Source of the DNA: Salvia splendens
Taxonomy: Eukaryota > Streptophyta > Magnoliopsida > Lamiales > Lamiaceae
Assembly: GCF_004379255.2 (NCBI RefSeq)
Contig: NC_056047.1
Span: forward strand, 20,226,293-20,290,292
DNA length: 64,000 nucleotides
Reading direction: 5' to 3'
In this document: positions 24,399-36,170 of the stretch, one piece after another
Layout: each line of letters begins with the position of its first letter
Numbering within the stretch: position 1 is the stretch's first letter
Made by a program: the position numbers and the translations under genes
The notes under the pieces: model-generated
What the model was told of the DNA's origin: nothing
The model's input: only the letters and a program-made list of their open reading frames with translations
The model's database searches: none

Positions 24399-26381
24399 GA
24401 GTATCCACAGTGGGACGGATGTCCCGGCGGACATCCCCGACAGACTTTCCAAAAACACATTCTGTCACGTCATAAAGACATCTCACTACACAATGGCGGA
24501 CATCCCCAAGGACATCCTGACGGACATCCACAATAATAAAAATTCACAAATTCACCAAATTAAACAATTTATGGAATTAAACAATTTACGAAATTAAAAT
24601 TTAGACACGAAAACGGAGAAAATGCAACCACTTTATTTAAAATAAAAAAATACATAATTATAAAAAAATAGTTAAAAAAACAACCTAAAGCTTCGACATA
24701 TGCGGCCACCGTCTCACTCCTCGTCGTCCCGCCGCCAGTCCCGTCGTCACTCACGGGCAGAGGTGGCATCCCCAAATCGCGCCGCATACTGTCGATGACA
24801 TCCTTCAGCATCAACTTGTATAAGGGGTCAGTCGCTGCAACCCACTTCTCCATGGTGATTAAAAGTGAATCATGCTGATGTATGCGGGCGAGTGAGGGGA
24901 GCTCGGGATCGATCTGGGAAGAAGCTGCCGATTGGACCTCGGGTCCGGACCCGCTAGCGCTTCCCCTAGCCATCCGCATCGCACTCTTTTGCCCAACCGG
25001 GCGACGGCGGCGGGAAGACGATTGAGGGGTCGGGAACTTTGCCTCGGCGCCAGGGAGTCCGTGGAACCGGAACTGCTGCTGTACTCCCCGGAGGCGTTGA
25101 TCTTCGTCCACTTCGGCCAGCCAGCTTCAACACCCGAACTAAACTTGGCGGAAGTCTACACCACAAGATAGACCTCCCAATATTTGAATTCCCCAAAACC
25201 CAATTCACTGTCGGGAACTGCTGGTGAGACAGAAGCTTCACATCATCGGCGGACATGCCGCTGGTTGCCGTGCGAAGGTTGTTTTGGTAGATGCCGGCAA
25301 ATCGACCGAGTTGTATCCTCAACCGCTCCTACTGTTTTCGGCATTGCTCTCAATCGTGAGGCTTCCCACCTGGCGGTTTGAATTGGAGGTAGCTTCAGCT
25401 AATGCGCCACCACATTCTGTCGATATGCTGGTTAGCCCCGACGTAGGGATTCTCGACTACACTGATCCAGGCCTTCGCCAGCGCGACGCACTCCCCTATG
25501 CTCCAGATGGTCCTCTTTCTCCCGACGGCTTCCTCCCGCTCCCCATCAGTCCCCGCACGCGCGGACGAGGTAGTGCCCTTGCTCTTGCCCTTCCCTCTCC
25601 CTTGCCTCCGCGTCCTCCCTGCCGCCGATGACATCTCAGTTGGAGACACCCTGACCGGAGATAGCCCCAACTCCTCAAACGAGAAAGTATCAATGCCGGT
25701 GAACTGAGTCTCCAGAGGAGTACTCTGGGGGGAATCACTAGACAATAAATCCATGTAGGGGCAATAGACATTGTCCCCAGGTGATCGGGGCATCATCATC
25801 ATCCCGAGCATCATCATCCCGGGCATTTGGGGCATCATCCCCGTCATCGCGGCACTTATCCTGGGCATTTGGGGCATCATACTCGTCATTGCGGCACTCA
25901 TCCCGGGCATTTGGGACATCATCCCACACCAAGGGGGTACATATTGTAGTACCCGGGCATCATCCCCGCCATTTGGGGTTGGGGAATCATTGGCGCCATT
26001 CCGGGCATCATCCCGGACATCGGTGCACTTCCGCCGCCATTTCCCCCAACTCTAACGGGAAAAGTCGGCGTTTGTGACTCGCTCATGGCGGGGGAATCAC
26101 TATCGAAGTGCTCCATTTATTTTCAAAAGAAATGAAAATAGAGAGAGAGAGAGAAACTCGTTAAAACAAGTGGTGTGAATGAAATGAAGTTCAACGAGCC
26201 GTATATATAGAGTTTTAAAAAAATAAAAATCGGGACGTCCATCGTGTCACCGCAATGGCGGACGTCACAATGGACGTCCCCGGAATGTCCCGGAACTCCG
26301 GTGTCCGCAACGCACGTCCGCGTCCGCCTCCCTGCTGCCTAATGGCGGACGTCCGCCAAGACGGCCACCGTTATGGATCTC
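24399..26381 (-). mobile_element. PIF/Harbinger element, subfamily A, carrying ORF1 only
   Basis: The ends GAGTATCCACAGTGGGACGG and the mirror ending GTTATGGATCTC are flanked by TTA (24396-24398, 26382-26384). The ends are rich in GGACGTCC/GGACATCC words. Both ends match the short element at 34897-35345 in reverse order. The interior codes on the minus strand for a broken Myb/trihelix-like ORF1 and no transposase. Confidence 0.85.
24690..26116 (-). pseudogene. Harbinger ORF1 (Myb/SANT-like DNA-binding protein), frameshifted
   Basis: PIF/Harbinger elements carry a second gene whose SANT/Myb-like product helps bring the transposase to the DNA. Successive minus-strand frames give MEHFDSDSPAMSESQTPTF, a Met/Pro repeat region (MMPQMPG and SAAMTGMMP units, about 25770-25930), a FSFEELGL segment, a basic stretch, then WSIGECVALAKAWISV, RFAGIYQNNLRTATSGMSAD and the C-terminal ITMEKWVAATDPLYKLML. 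These lie in at least three frames, so several indels have broken it. The layout matches the copies at 28625 and 53928. Confidence 0.8.
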
Positions 26382-26515
26382 TTACCATACAATTATCCTC
26401 ATTTCTCTTACTTTACAAATTTTATCTTATTTCTCGTGCTATTTTATTTATATAGCGTAGTTACGTCAAAATTTGTGAGAGTTAACACAGAGAGAGGGGA
26501 AGAAGCAGCAACTTA

Positions 26516-28330
26516 GAGCATCTGCAATGGTGGACGGACGACGTCCGTCCGTCCGTGCCGCTGGCAAGGACGAGCTCCACCGCCGCTGCGCTCGCGCAGC
26601 TGGCATGGACGTGCTCGATGCATCGAGCAGCTGACGTGGCGGCACGCGATTGGGCAACGACATAGCCGTTTCCTTTGAAATTTTTTTTAATTAAAAATCA
26701 ATTTTTAATTTAAAAAACCGATTAACAATAAAAAAAAATCCACTTCCCAAAAAAAATCTATCCGTTTTTCACCGTTTTCCATCATTTTTTAAAAAATTTT
26801 ATTTTTTCCCCCCAAAAATACACATTTTCATCTATAAATACCCCACTTTCACACCTAAAAATTCACCTCACACTACACAATTCTCGTCTACACTCTCTAA
26901 TTTCCATTCTCATTCTCATTCTTACCTTCATTCTCTCATATACATTCTCAATCTTTCTTCCACTCCTACAACATAACAATATCCGGCCAAGGAGATGACC
27001 CCTCGCCCTCCCACGGTTGGAACCTCGAATGGTTCGGTTCACAACCGTTTCCTAGTTCGGAAACGGAATATTCGGCCCCTCCTCAAACCCAAAGTTCGGA
27101 CGTTCCGGGTGGCTACCTGCCATACCCAATCGACGACCAAGGTGCCCCCGAAGGGGGATACGGGTGGACACAGGAGCCTTGGCCGACCGCCCCCTCCCAA
27201 ACTCCGACTCCTCCTACTCGCGGTGTCCGCACACCGTACACTCCGGCGGAGATGGATAAATTGTTCACGGCTTACTTGGAAATCTCCGAAGATCGGGTGG
27301 TTGGCACGAACCAATCCGGCCATCACTTTTGGTGGCGCATCGCTCGCCGGTACAATGAAAACCTGCCACCGGGAACAATCGAACGCATGGTGCGCAACGC
27401 CATCTACTGAGCCAACGATGAAATTGGCAAGTTCAATGGCTATTTTCTCTAGGAAGAGTGGAATGCGGGGAGCGGCCGGAGCGAGGTCGACATCATCACT
27501 GCCTCGTTGAGCACCTACTAATCCATGAACTACAAGTCGTTCAAGTACCTCAACGTTTGGCAGGAGACGCGGACGCACCCGAAGTATAGGGGAGGCGTAA
27601 CATCCTCCTCTAGCGGCTCCTCCAAACGGTCAAGGTCGGTATCCCTATCCGACGCCGGCTCCGAAGAAGTGGCTAGCCAACTCGCCGGAGCTAACTTGGG
27701 TAGCCCCGACGCTGGCCCGAGCGGTTCCCAACGCCGACCGCAAGGAAGGAAGGAAGAAGGCGGCCAACCGCCGTCGAGCCGCGGCTGCAACCGCCGATGC
27801 TCCAGTTCCCACTCCCGTTCCCGTTCCATATGCGCCACCTCCACCCCCCCACAAACTCGTTGTGGCAGCTTTTGGCCCAACCCAATATGGCTGATAGGTC
27901 CACTATGACCCCCTCGCAACTTCGATCGCACGAGGCCATGATATTGGGCCTCCAAAGACAATTGAGGGTAGTGCCGCCGGAGGAGTAGTCGTCAACGGGG
28001 GTATTTTTAGCTTTTAATTATGTAATTTTTAATTTTTAGGAGTTTAATTATGTAATTTTTTTATTTTAGGTATTTTTAGTATTTTAATTATGTAATTTTT
28101 AATTTTTAGGATTTTAATTATGTCTTTTTTATTTTATTTGTAATTTGTAATATTTATTGTGGCTTTTTAATGAATTTTAATTTTATGGAAATGTTTTGTT
28201 TAATTGAATTGTGCTCGTCCTTGCGGAAGAGCACGACTGTGGGTGTTGTGCTCTTGCCAGAGAGCAGGCAGAAAAAGTGGGGTCGGACCCACAACCGTGC
28301 TCGCTGGCAAGAGCACGGTTGTAGGTGCTC
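26516..28330 (+). mobile_element. PIF/Harbinger element, subfamily C, carrying ORF1
   Basis: The left end GAGCATCTGCAATGG and right end ending GTTGTAGGTGCTC are flanked by TTA (26513-26515, 28331-28333). A CTATAAATACCCC TATA-like motif precedes the coding remnant. The 3-prime non-coding part (ATTATGTAATTTTTAATTTT repeats, about 28015-28130) resembles that of 56146-57126, so the two belong together. The right TTA is shared with the abutting element at 28334. Confidence 0.8.
26982..27988 (+). pseudogene. Harbinger ORF1-like protein with NAM-associated C-terminal region, broken
   Basis: Reading from 26982 gives WNLEWFGSQPF, a Pro/Gly-rich section, then RTPYTPAEMDKLFTAYLEIS, GHHFWWRIARRYNEN, three in-frame stops between about 27408 and 27522, and the block MNYKSFKYLNVWQETRTHPK, which is characteristic of plant proteins annotated with the NAM-associated C-terminal domain. 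A Ser/Arg-rich tail and a final VVPPEE follow in a shifted frame. Such proteins are mostly ORF1 products of PIF/Harbinger elements. The stops and a frameshift make it non-functional. Confidence 0.75.
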
Positions 28331-28624
28331 TTAGAGCATCTCAAATGGCGGCGAGCGGGCCAGCTAGCCGATTTCCGACGCTCGCCGGTCCGCTCGCCGA
28401 ACCATTGGAACCGGCGAGCGCCATTTCGGTGAAAAATCGGCTAGCGCTGGCTGATCCGCGAGCGCTCGCCGCCATTGCAGGGGGCGGACCGGCGAGCGAA
28501 TTTTAAAATTTTTTTATTTTTGAAACACTATATATACGCGATTTGCACGTCATTTTCATTCACACCACTTGTTTTAACGAGTACTCTCTCTATCTTAATT
28601 TCTGTACAAGATCAATAACGCGAA

Positions 28625-29930
28625 ATGGAGAACAACAACGAAGGTACTCAAGTGACGAGCGGGTCTCAAACTCCCCCGGTACCTATGGGAGGTGGATGGG
28701 GTCCGATGCCCGAGTACTACAACATGTACCCGTGGCAGCAGATGATGCCCGGGATGGGGTCCCGGGATGCAGATGATGCCGGGAGGGGTACCGGCGACGC
28801 AGGGGATGCCGCGGGGGGTACCGGCGACGCAGGGGACGTCAGGGGGGGGGGGCGTCTATCGCCCCAGTTTTGATTTTTCGACTGATTCTTCGCACACATC
28901 GACCCCAACGGAGGCGCAGTTCACGCAATATGAGACTTTCTCCTTAGAGGAGTTGGGATTTGATCTTTTCGGTGTTCCGGAAACTCCCATTCAAACGGGG
29001 GGAGTAGGGCGGGGTCAGGGCCCCGCAAAGAAGATAGGCAAGAGGAAGGACAAGAGGGTCGGCCAGTCGTCGCAGCCAGTTGAGGACAAGCCCTCGGTGT
29101 GGAGGAAGTGGACGGAGGCGGAGAACGTTGCGCTTTCCAAGGCGTGGGTGAGTGTCTGTGATGATCCTCTGGCTTCGAACAATCATAGGATCGTCAACAT
29201 GTGGGCCAAAATTGTTGCAGCCTACATGAGATTTTGCCTGGGGAGGAGTGCCGGAAGGGGTGAGACCGAATCATGGCTGGGGTCTCGCGATTTTCGGGCT
29301 TGTACGCCAACGCCCTCTGCATGCAGAGCAGTGGCCAAACGGAGGATGACTGCAGGAGGATAGCGGAGAAAGCCTTCCCCCAGCCCGGGTTGTATAAGGA
29401 GTTCACCTACTGGAACTGCTACGAGGTGCTGATGGACTCCGAGAAGTTCCGGGCAGGTGTCGACGCTTGCTGGCCGAAGAAGCAACGACTGAACTATACC
29501 GGTGATTACAGCGGCAGCAGTGGCGGTTCCCACGACCTCCCCGAGGATGCTCAGGAGCTCCCATCCCCTCCATCGTTCGCTAGCTGAACTCGCCCGGTTG
29601 GTCAAAGGCGGGCGCAACGGGAGGCGAGGGGGGGGGGCACCGGGGGGTCCCAGGAGGTACAGTCGGCATCCCCCCTAGGCCAGTCGTCGGAGGATCTCAA
29701 ATTATTCGCGCGTCAACAAACGCGCGCTTAGATGGTCAAGACGTTAGCCGAATGGCGGACGGCGACGGACCCCGAGGAGAAGAGTTTTCTTCACGCAATG
29801 CTCGTGAGCATGCGTGACGATTTGAAGGCTGGGGGGCACCAGGGGGTTCCGGCGGATACGAAGGCGGCGGCGACGGCGACGGTGACGGTGGCGAGGGGGC
29901 AACGGAGACGAGGAGTGAGGCGGATATCAT
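28625..29930 (+). pseudogene. Harbinger ORF1 (Myb/SANT-like), frameshifted
   Basis: The start MENNNEGTQVTSG leads to YYNMYPWQQMMPGM and a GVPATQGMPR-type repeat where the frame shifts. The next frame (from 28767) has ETFSLEELGFDLFG, a Lys/Arg patch, and the Myb-like segment WRKWTEAENVALSKAWVSV. A third segment (from 29273) carries SRFSGLYANALCMQSSGQT and FTYWNCYEVLMDSEKF, then stops at 29585; the tail TLAEWRTATDPEEKSFLHAM is in another frame. Domain order equals the copies at 24690 and 53928. Multiple indels indicate decay. Confidence 0.8.
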
Positions 29931-30094
29931 GTTTTTTTAATAATGTATTTTTTTTAAATTAATGATTTTTTTAAAATTAATGTATTTTTTTATTGTACTT
30001 TTTTAATTTAAATAATATTATTGAATTTTCTCGTATCTGTGTCGTACATTTAATTCTGTATTTTGTGTGATTGTCAATGATTTGTTTTATATAA

Positions 30095-30810
30095 TTAGGT
30101 GGCGTTTGGTTGGAAAGATAAAATAATAATGAGATTCAATATAGGATAAGATAAGATGGGCCTTGTCTTGGACTAAATTAGTATTACTAAATTTTATATT
30201 GATGTTTGGTTGGAGAGACTATGTCTTGGACTAAATTAGTAGTATTACTAATTTATGAAAGATCATGAAACTACATAACATAATCACTGTTGGAGGAAAA
30301 ACTCAAAATCATAAAAATAGAATGGAAAATTAAGGATTAATACAAATACAGAACATAAAGCATAATTATACCACAAGCATTACTACTTATTTAATTTTAT
30401 ATAATTTTCACCACCTCCTCCAACACCATTCCCCAAACATACAGTATTTAATTTCATTTAATTAACATTACCCATTTCCCCAAAAAATTTCACAACCCTT
30501 CTTCTCATCCTAGGAAACAATCCACATCCACATAAATAAATCGATCAAAATAATCGGCTGCATAGCTGGTGGTGCACGGCGGAGTGAAGCAGAAGTGGGA
30601 GAGAAGAGAGATGCGACAATTTTAGTCGTAGGGGTTGGGCCCAGATGAATAGTCGCGAGATTAGGGTGAAAATAGTCAGAAGAGACGGGCCACGACGCGG
30701 GCCGACGGGCCGAGAGATAACTTTGTCACAGTAACCGAACGTCGGATAATCCGGTGACTGAGATTGAGTCTGGGTGTAGTACCGGCATCCGAACGGGCAC
30801 TTAGGGTGAT
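30095..30810. repeat. Possible nested insertion with GGCGTTTGGTTGG-type end
   Basis: The segment begins TAGGTGGCGTTTGGTTGG and ends with a sequence that in reverse reads TAAGTGCCCGTTCGGATG, a degenerate inverted pair. It interrupts the otherwise Harbinger-like 3-prime region of the host element. Class is uncertain; a decayed MITE is the simplest reading. Confidence 0.35.
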
Positions 30811-30907
30811 GTTGCTAGGCTATTGCTTGATTATTTGCTTGTCCTGATGATGTGGCATGAAGATTTGCTGGGCTATGGTTGGGCGAAAGCTACTGGGGAT
30901 GCTCTTA

Positions 30908-31345
30908 AGATCGATTAATTCGTTACAGAATGCCAATGGTGTGCCTTCAAAATTCACAAGAACCCTAACGCCAAAATACATTCCAATTCAGGGCTACATT
31001 GTCAATAATGTTTGCCATCAGCGCAAATCTATCAGGCAGCAAACAATTCAACATCAACAATCGAGACGACATCTCCAGATTTCTATCGGATCTCCGGCTA
31101 TCTTCACGGGAGTAGCAAAATGACAGGTCAGTTGTTGCCGCCGATGATTTAGCATCAAAAGTTTTCAATTTCCAACAAAACGATTTTATCTTAATTTCTT
31201 ACTATTTCTCATCGTCAATTATGCATTCCAATCCCAATGTGTAAAGGATTTCACTCTAATTTACCAAATCCATCACAATTTTATCCATTGCTCAGATATT
31301 GTTTCACCTCATAATTTTTTAGGGTTCTTCAGCTCAGATTTGGGG
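30908..31345 (+). promoter_or_regulatory. Promoter and leader region of PIGX
   Basis: About 440 bp between a Harbinger end and the PIGX start codon. No TATA box stands out. The upstream gene space is short, so the Harbinger element sits in or next to the promoter. Confidence 0.4.
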
Positions 31346-32933
31346 ATGAAAACTCGTTCCATGCAATGTGTTTCTGTGATATTTCTCATAAGCATCAAAT
31401 CGTTCGTACTGGGTTCGATTTATGTAAGTGATATACTTAGTATTTAATACTGAAACTTGTTAATTTGTTCAAATTTTTATGCTATGTTTTGGGATTTCTG
31501 TTTATGAATGTCTACATTGTTGATTGAGCTGTGGTTTTATCTTGCATTTTACCTCGGGGCAGACATGTTCTGTCGATGAATACATCGCAGAAAGCTATTT
31601 CAAGAAATACCATAGCTTTATAGAACGAGAATTTGACAATTTCATAGCAAATAAAATCCCACTAGGCTCGTGCAAATTACTCAAAGATGAAAACCTACTT
31701 ATGGTGAAGAGTCTAAGTCGAAATGTGATTGGCGAAGGCTCTCATCGCTGGCTTTCTTCTTCTATGAGGCTTAAGTTTCCACGTGAATTGAAACACGAGC
31801 TCACTGCACGTTCTTGTGAAGTCGTTGTCATTGAAAGGCTGCCCTCTGGGGTCTTCGCTGATCCTTTCGAGCTGCAGCACTTTGTGCAACGCGGTGGTAG
31901 GTGATCACCGTGATTCTAAAGTCATTTATACGAGTTTTTGAATGTGGTTTGGATTATTTTATTTGGTTAATGTCTTCTTGCTGCAGTGTTCACAGATGCA
32001 TCTGTCTTTGGTGACACGAATTTAGAGTTACCTTCTTTCCGCTCAAACCAAACCGTTGTTGAGATACATATGAGCATTGATTCTAAAGTGCCTTTGAGGG
32101 ATGAGGATGAGTCAGAAATCATCCTTAAGGTTCCATTACATGCACGATATCAGGTTAGTGCACTGGAGAAAATTTTGTGCATAAAAACTGTCGTTTTTCA
32201 TAGTTCATGTTTGCCTTTTATAGATTCATAGTTTTGTATAAAACATGCAATGATGCAAACTCACTTCTTCTTGTTTAGATCTCAGTTTTTTATTCTAGAC
32301 CTGTGTTTTCGATATAAAAATCCATCATTGTAATTGTGGATGTCTCAAACAAATAACCACAGTATTTAGCATGCTGTTTTAACATTCTAGAAAAATATAT
32401 ATAATGCGAGATATGTTGACTTCATAAGAATCAAAACTAGTCATAAAATCACCCTTAGATGTCTATATCTGTAAATATTCCTCGATTGCTAGCTAAATGA
32501 AGGTTATTTGGATATCCCATACAGTTCTATTCGCTTTATTTAACACTCTCAGTATAATTTAGAGGCAGGGGACGATCTAGAGAAAGAATTTCTTTGTTTT
32601 TTAGCAGCAAGCCTTTTATGAAAAAGAAAAGAAAAATGTAAGATGTATTTTTCTCTAATTTTTCAGCCTCTAGGACATGGTTTCTCAAGGGTTGAGTTTG
32701 GGGCACCGGATATATTCGTGTGCTGCAGCAGCACTGAACAAGACGTGACTAAAAGGCTCTGTCAACCCATCCCCACGAGCCTCATCCCTGACAAGAAAGG
32801 CAGTCCACTTATGTGGGAAATACCATGTGGCAACAAGGAACATGCTGCAGTTGTGTCTGCTGTTACTTTCGGGTTTGCTATCTCTACTGCATTGCTTATT
32901 GTATTGACGTCTGTTTCTTACTCAAGGCAGTGA
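31346..32933 (+). CDS. PIGX: Phosphatidylinositol-glycan biosynthesis class X protein (PIG-X)
   Basis: ER membrane protein that stabilises PIG-M, the first mannosyltransferase of GPI-anchor synthesis. Exons: 31346-31423, 31563-31896, 31987-32153, 32667-32933; 846 nt, 281 aa, with consistent phases. Exon 1 encodes a hydrophobic signal peptide (residues 1 to about 25, containing SVIFLISIKSFVLGS). The lumenal PIG-X domain includes SSMRLKFPRELKHEL, VVVIERLPSGVFADPFELQ, a VPLHARYQPL motif and CCSSTEQD. A single membrane helix (HAAVVSAVTFGFAISTALLI) lies near the C-terminus. Architecture and length fit plant PIG-X. The start is the only Met giving a signal peptide joined in frame. Exon 4 follows a 513-bp intron. 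Confidence 0.93.
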
Positions 32934-34100
32934 GAAGCGTCTAACCGATAACATGGTTGGCAGTTAACCAGACAATGTTTCCTACTACTTTCTTAGTTGC
33001 TTAGTCTTGAACAAGATTCATGGCCTATCCTAACTGAATAGTTTCCACTGCATATCAGCATTTGGATTCCGTTGCTTGCCCGAACGAGAAGGAAACATGT
33101 CTGAAAATGAAGGTGAAGGTGGAAGCAACGATGTTGTAAGAAGTGTGAGTTGCTCCTCCTGTTCTTGCATATTGAATATGTGATCTTGCTATTTAACTCA
33201 TTAGTTTGTGTGATTAAGAGGTGAATGATTGAAATTATGGATGTGTGACTAGAAATAATATTTATGTTTTTACATATTTATGGAGTAATTGAAATAGCTT
33301 CATCTTTCAGTGTATGGGCTTCGTTAAGAAGTTGGAAAGATTTCCTTTTCTGATATAGCCTTCAAACTAATTGAAATTAAAATAGTAACAATGAAGCTCA
33401 ATTTATAATTTTATAGACTGATTGTATGAAAGGTAAATTCAAAAAAATCAACAAACGTTGTGTAATAAACTATTGTACCACCTGCTCCAATCTTTATTAT
33501 ATTGATAAAATTGACATTAAATGACATATATTTCCTAACCCCAAATATGTTTGCTCTTTCATCTCTAGAAACTAGAAATAATGTTTTGTTGTTATAGTAG
33601 TTTCGACATATATAAATTCGAACTTATATATGCCTCGATTACGAAGTTATTGATTGAATCAATTAATCGATCCAAACGCAATAGGAACGAATATGTGGAC
33701 ATTTTATTGCTATAATATTACTATAATTTATATTTATATATGTGCAGTAAATTTTAGTACTAGTTGATTAGTCAATTTGTCACATGATGCAGTATTGACT
33801 GAATTGCCTAAGAAAATGGACCGTTACGGAATGTTTTGGCCTCACTTGCTTCCAACTTCCAAGCAAATTTAAATTATGTTTGGCATTGAATATGTTGTAT
33901 AGAGTGATTCCTTTTTCTCTTTTTATAGTACTATTATTTTGTATAAAAGAATACTAAAAATAATTCGTTACGGGAGATAATAGGCATCCTATGCTTTATA
34001 ATTATATAGAGTGATTTACCCCAAACTATATATGAGTACAAAAGTAGCAATTTTTTTCTTTGTTTTTTTGTATTGTACTACATCGTCAATTATGATTGTG
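32934..34100. other. 3-prime flank of PIGX and intergenic DNA
   Basis: A probable 3-prime UTR follows the stop; a short frame at 33100-33150 could be part of an alternative tail but has no support. The remainder is AT-rich with no gene or element recognised. Confidence 0.5.
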
Positions 34101-34132
34101 GTCATCAAAATTTACAAACTATATTATAAATT

Positions 34133-34400
34133 AGATTGAATTGCAAAAATGGTCCTTGAACTATGGGTTTATCTCGCCAATAGTTTCTGAACTTTAAAAA
34201 TATCTATAGGATTTATTTTAAAAACGACCCTTTTGCATTTTTTTCACCCGAAAATACCCTTTTCGGAGCTGGGTAATTTCGTCTTTACACAATTTTCACT
34301 TTTTTCAATCTGATATTATTTCAAAATTATCTTCTTCTTCCCTTTATCATCCTTCACTTCATTTCTTAATTTCAATATCAAATTTAATTTTATAAAATTA
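34133..34400. repeat. End of a MULE-like or other repeat (shared with 63766-64000)
   Basis: A block with GGTCCTTGAACTATGGG, GGTTTATCTCGCCAATAG, CTTTAAAAATAT and CCCTTTT resembles both the inverted repeat of the MULE at 8898 and, more closely, the block at 63766-64000. Only one end is seen here, so the copy is truncated or its partner end has diverged. Confidence 0.45.
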
Positions 34401-34431
34401 AAATTAAAATTTAGATTTTTGAGTATCAATT

Positions 34432-34590
34432 TTTTTTTCAAAAATTAACTCATATACGAAGGAGGAAATTACAAATAAACGTATATACTATAGAAAGGAG
34501 GAAATTACAACTGATATCAAGAGGGCTCGAACTCGGCATCTCATACAATAATGTCTAAGCTCCTTACCGCTAGGACAAAGGCTCTAGACA
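34432..34590 (-). mobile_element. tRNA-derived SINE
   Basis: On the minus strand an A box TAGCGGTAAGG (34562-34572) and a B box GAGTTCGAGCC (34524-34534) are followed by AAGGAGGAAATTAC-type repeats and an A-rich tail (T-rich near 34430). The same body occurs at 57400-57518 and, truncated, at 1569-1672. Target duplications were not resolved. Confidence 0.7.
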
Positions 34591-34789
34591 AATATAGCAA
34601 TCAGGTTCAACATGAAAGACTTGCTTGGAGAAATGTCATCTGTCACATGCATAATTTTTAGTTTGGTTTATCTTAAATGGCAAACTTAATACTCCTTCAT
34701 TCCATCATTAGGAGTTTTATTTTTTGATGGCATGGATTTTAAAACGGGGTGGAAAAAAGTTAGTGCAATATGAGTCTCACTTGTACATA

Positions 34790-35464
34790 CTCCCTCCGTC
34801 CCCAAAGAACATGCATTTTGAGGTCGGCACAGGTTTTAATGTAAAATTGGTGAATTAGGAGAGAGTTAAAGAGAAAAAGTAAATAAAGTATTGTTAGAGC
34901 ATCCACAACGGCGGCCGTCCCGGTGGACGTCCGACCAGCGTGCTGGACGTCCGCGCGGGACGTCCGCCATTAGGCAGCAGGGAGGCGGACGCGGACGTGC
35001 GATGCAGACACTGGAGTTCCGCGGCATTCGGTGACACGACGGACGTCGCGGCGGACATCCCGATTTTTCATTTTTTTAACTATGTATTTTTTTTAAAATA
35101 ATTATGTATTTTTTTTTGTTTTAAATAAAGTGGTTGCATTTTCTCCGTATTTGTGTCGAAATTTTAATTCCGTAAATTGTTTAATTTGGTGAATTTGTGA
35201 ATTTTTATTATTGTGGGAAGTCCGTCGGGATGTCCTTGGGGATGTCTGCCATTGTGCAGTGGGATGTCCTTATGACGTGGCAGGAGGTGTTTTTGGGAAG
35301 TCCGTCTGGATGCTCGTCGGGACATCCGTCCCACTGTGGATGCTCTTAGTGAAGAATGAGTCTCACCTCATTAAAGAAAAAAAACTTTCCAAAATTAGAA
35401 AGTGCATATTCTTGTGGGACAGACTAAAAAGAAAATAGTGCATATTCTTGAGGGACGAATGGAA
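34790..35464. mobile_element. Middle Stowaway MITE of a triple nest
   Basis: The ends CTCCCTCCGTCCCCAAAG and the mirror ending GAGGGACGAATGGAA are flanked by TA. The arms are 34790-34896 and 35346-35464; TGCATATTCTTG and its mirror are the inner words shared with the element at 61209. Confidence 0.75.
34897..35345. mobile_element. PIF/Harbinger MITE, subfamily A
   Basis: The ends GAGCATCCACAACGG and CACTGTGGATGCTC are flanked by TTA (34894-34896, 35346-35348). Both halves match the two ends of the 24399-26381 element in opposite orientation, with all coding sequence removed. No ORF. Confidence 0.85.
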
Positions 35465-35606
35465 TATAAGTTTTAAATGAAATGTGAGTGGAATGAGTGA
35501 GTGGAATATGTGACCCTATTATCATTTATGGTAAAGTGAACCGGGACTCCTATTAACGGACGGACTAAAATGAAAAAATAGAACTCCTATTCACTGGTGG
35601 AGGGGG

Positions 35607-36170
35607 TACCAAAGACAGGCTTTTCAACCTCGGCTTTGATAAGAAGATTTGGACTTTGTTGTTCTATGTTCTATGTTGTTTCTTGGTCCATTTGGTGGCT
35701 GGGAAACAAGGTAATTTTTCAAAAGCCGGAGCCAAATTGAAATGTTGAGAAGAACTTATCATTTAGATATTGGAATCATAGATTAGAGCTTGATGTCTAG
35801 ATTTTCCATTCCTACATAGTCAAGTGGGTGAGGAGCTGCCCAAAGTTAAAAAAAATGACCAGGAAAAAATCGACAAACGTTCATTTCTTAATGGTTGTTT
35901 CTAAGGTGACTTTTCCTTGTACTCTTGCCTTTTGTTTTGCTGCTTGAGTGCTACTCAATTGGTGGTATTGCGCTTGTTAGTTCTTTTAGTTCAGTTCTTG
36001 TTGGTTTGGGTGTCTTTATTTTTTGTGCTTTTGTTATTTTTTTCTTCCTTAGTTCGCTTGGTACTTTTACCTTCTGACTGGTTTGAGCCTTTATTTTATA
36101 TAGAAGAAAAAGAAATAAATGTTTAGTATATTCAATGAAAGGAGAATAAAGTTAGGAAATAGAAAATGTA
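35607..36170. other. Intergenic, no gene seen
   Basis: A T-rich open frame at 35917-36126 encodes a low-complexity hydrophobic peptide with no family resemblance. I see no gene here. Confidence 0.5.

Larger units (their letters stand above)
28334..30904 (+). mobile_element. PIF/Harbinger element, subfamily B, carrying ORF1
   Basis: The ends GAGCATCTCAAATGG and its partner ending CTACTGGGGATGCTC are flanked by TTA (28331-28333, 30905-30907). It is the longer relative of the MITE at 15877-16425. The central part encodes ORF1; no transposase block was found. A further insertion-like segment lies at about 30095-30810. Confidence 0.85.
34692..35606. mobile_element. Outer Stowaway MITE of a triple nest
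   Basis: The left arm CTCCTTCATTCCATCATTAGG (34692-34789) and the right arm (35465-35606, ending CTGGTGGAGGGGG) are mirrored and flanked by TA. They are separated by another Stowaway and a Harbinger MITE. Confidence 0.65.

Noticed and set aside
25224..26077. Several plus-strand frames near 25.2-26.1 kb
   Set aside because: Shadows of the minus-strand ORF1; they read the Met/Pro repeat backwards as Ile/Ser-rich peptides.
26995..27578. 171- and 179-codon frames on either strand
   Set aside because: The conserved ORF1 protein is in another plus frame with stops; these two carry no recognisable blocks.
35917..36126. Hydrophobic 69-codon frame as a small membrane protein
   Set aside because: T-rich low-complexity DNA gives Leu/Val/Phe codons by chance; no flanking exon or promoter.
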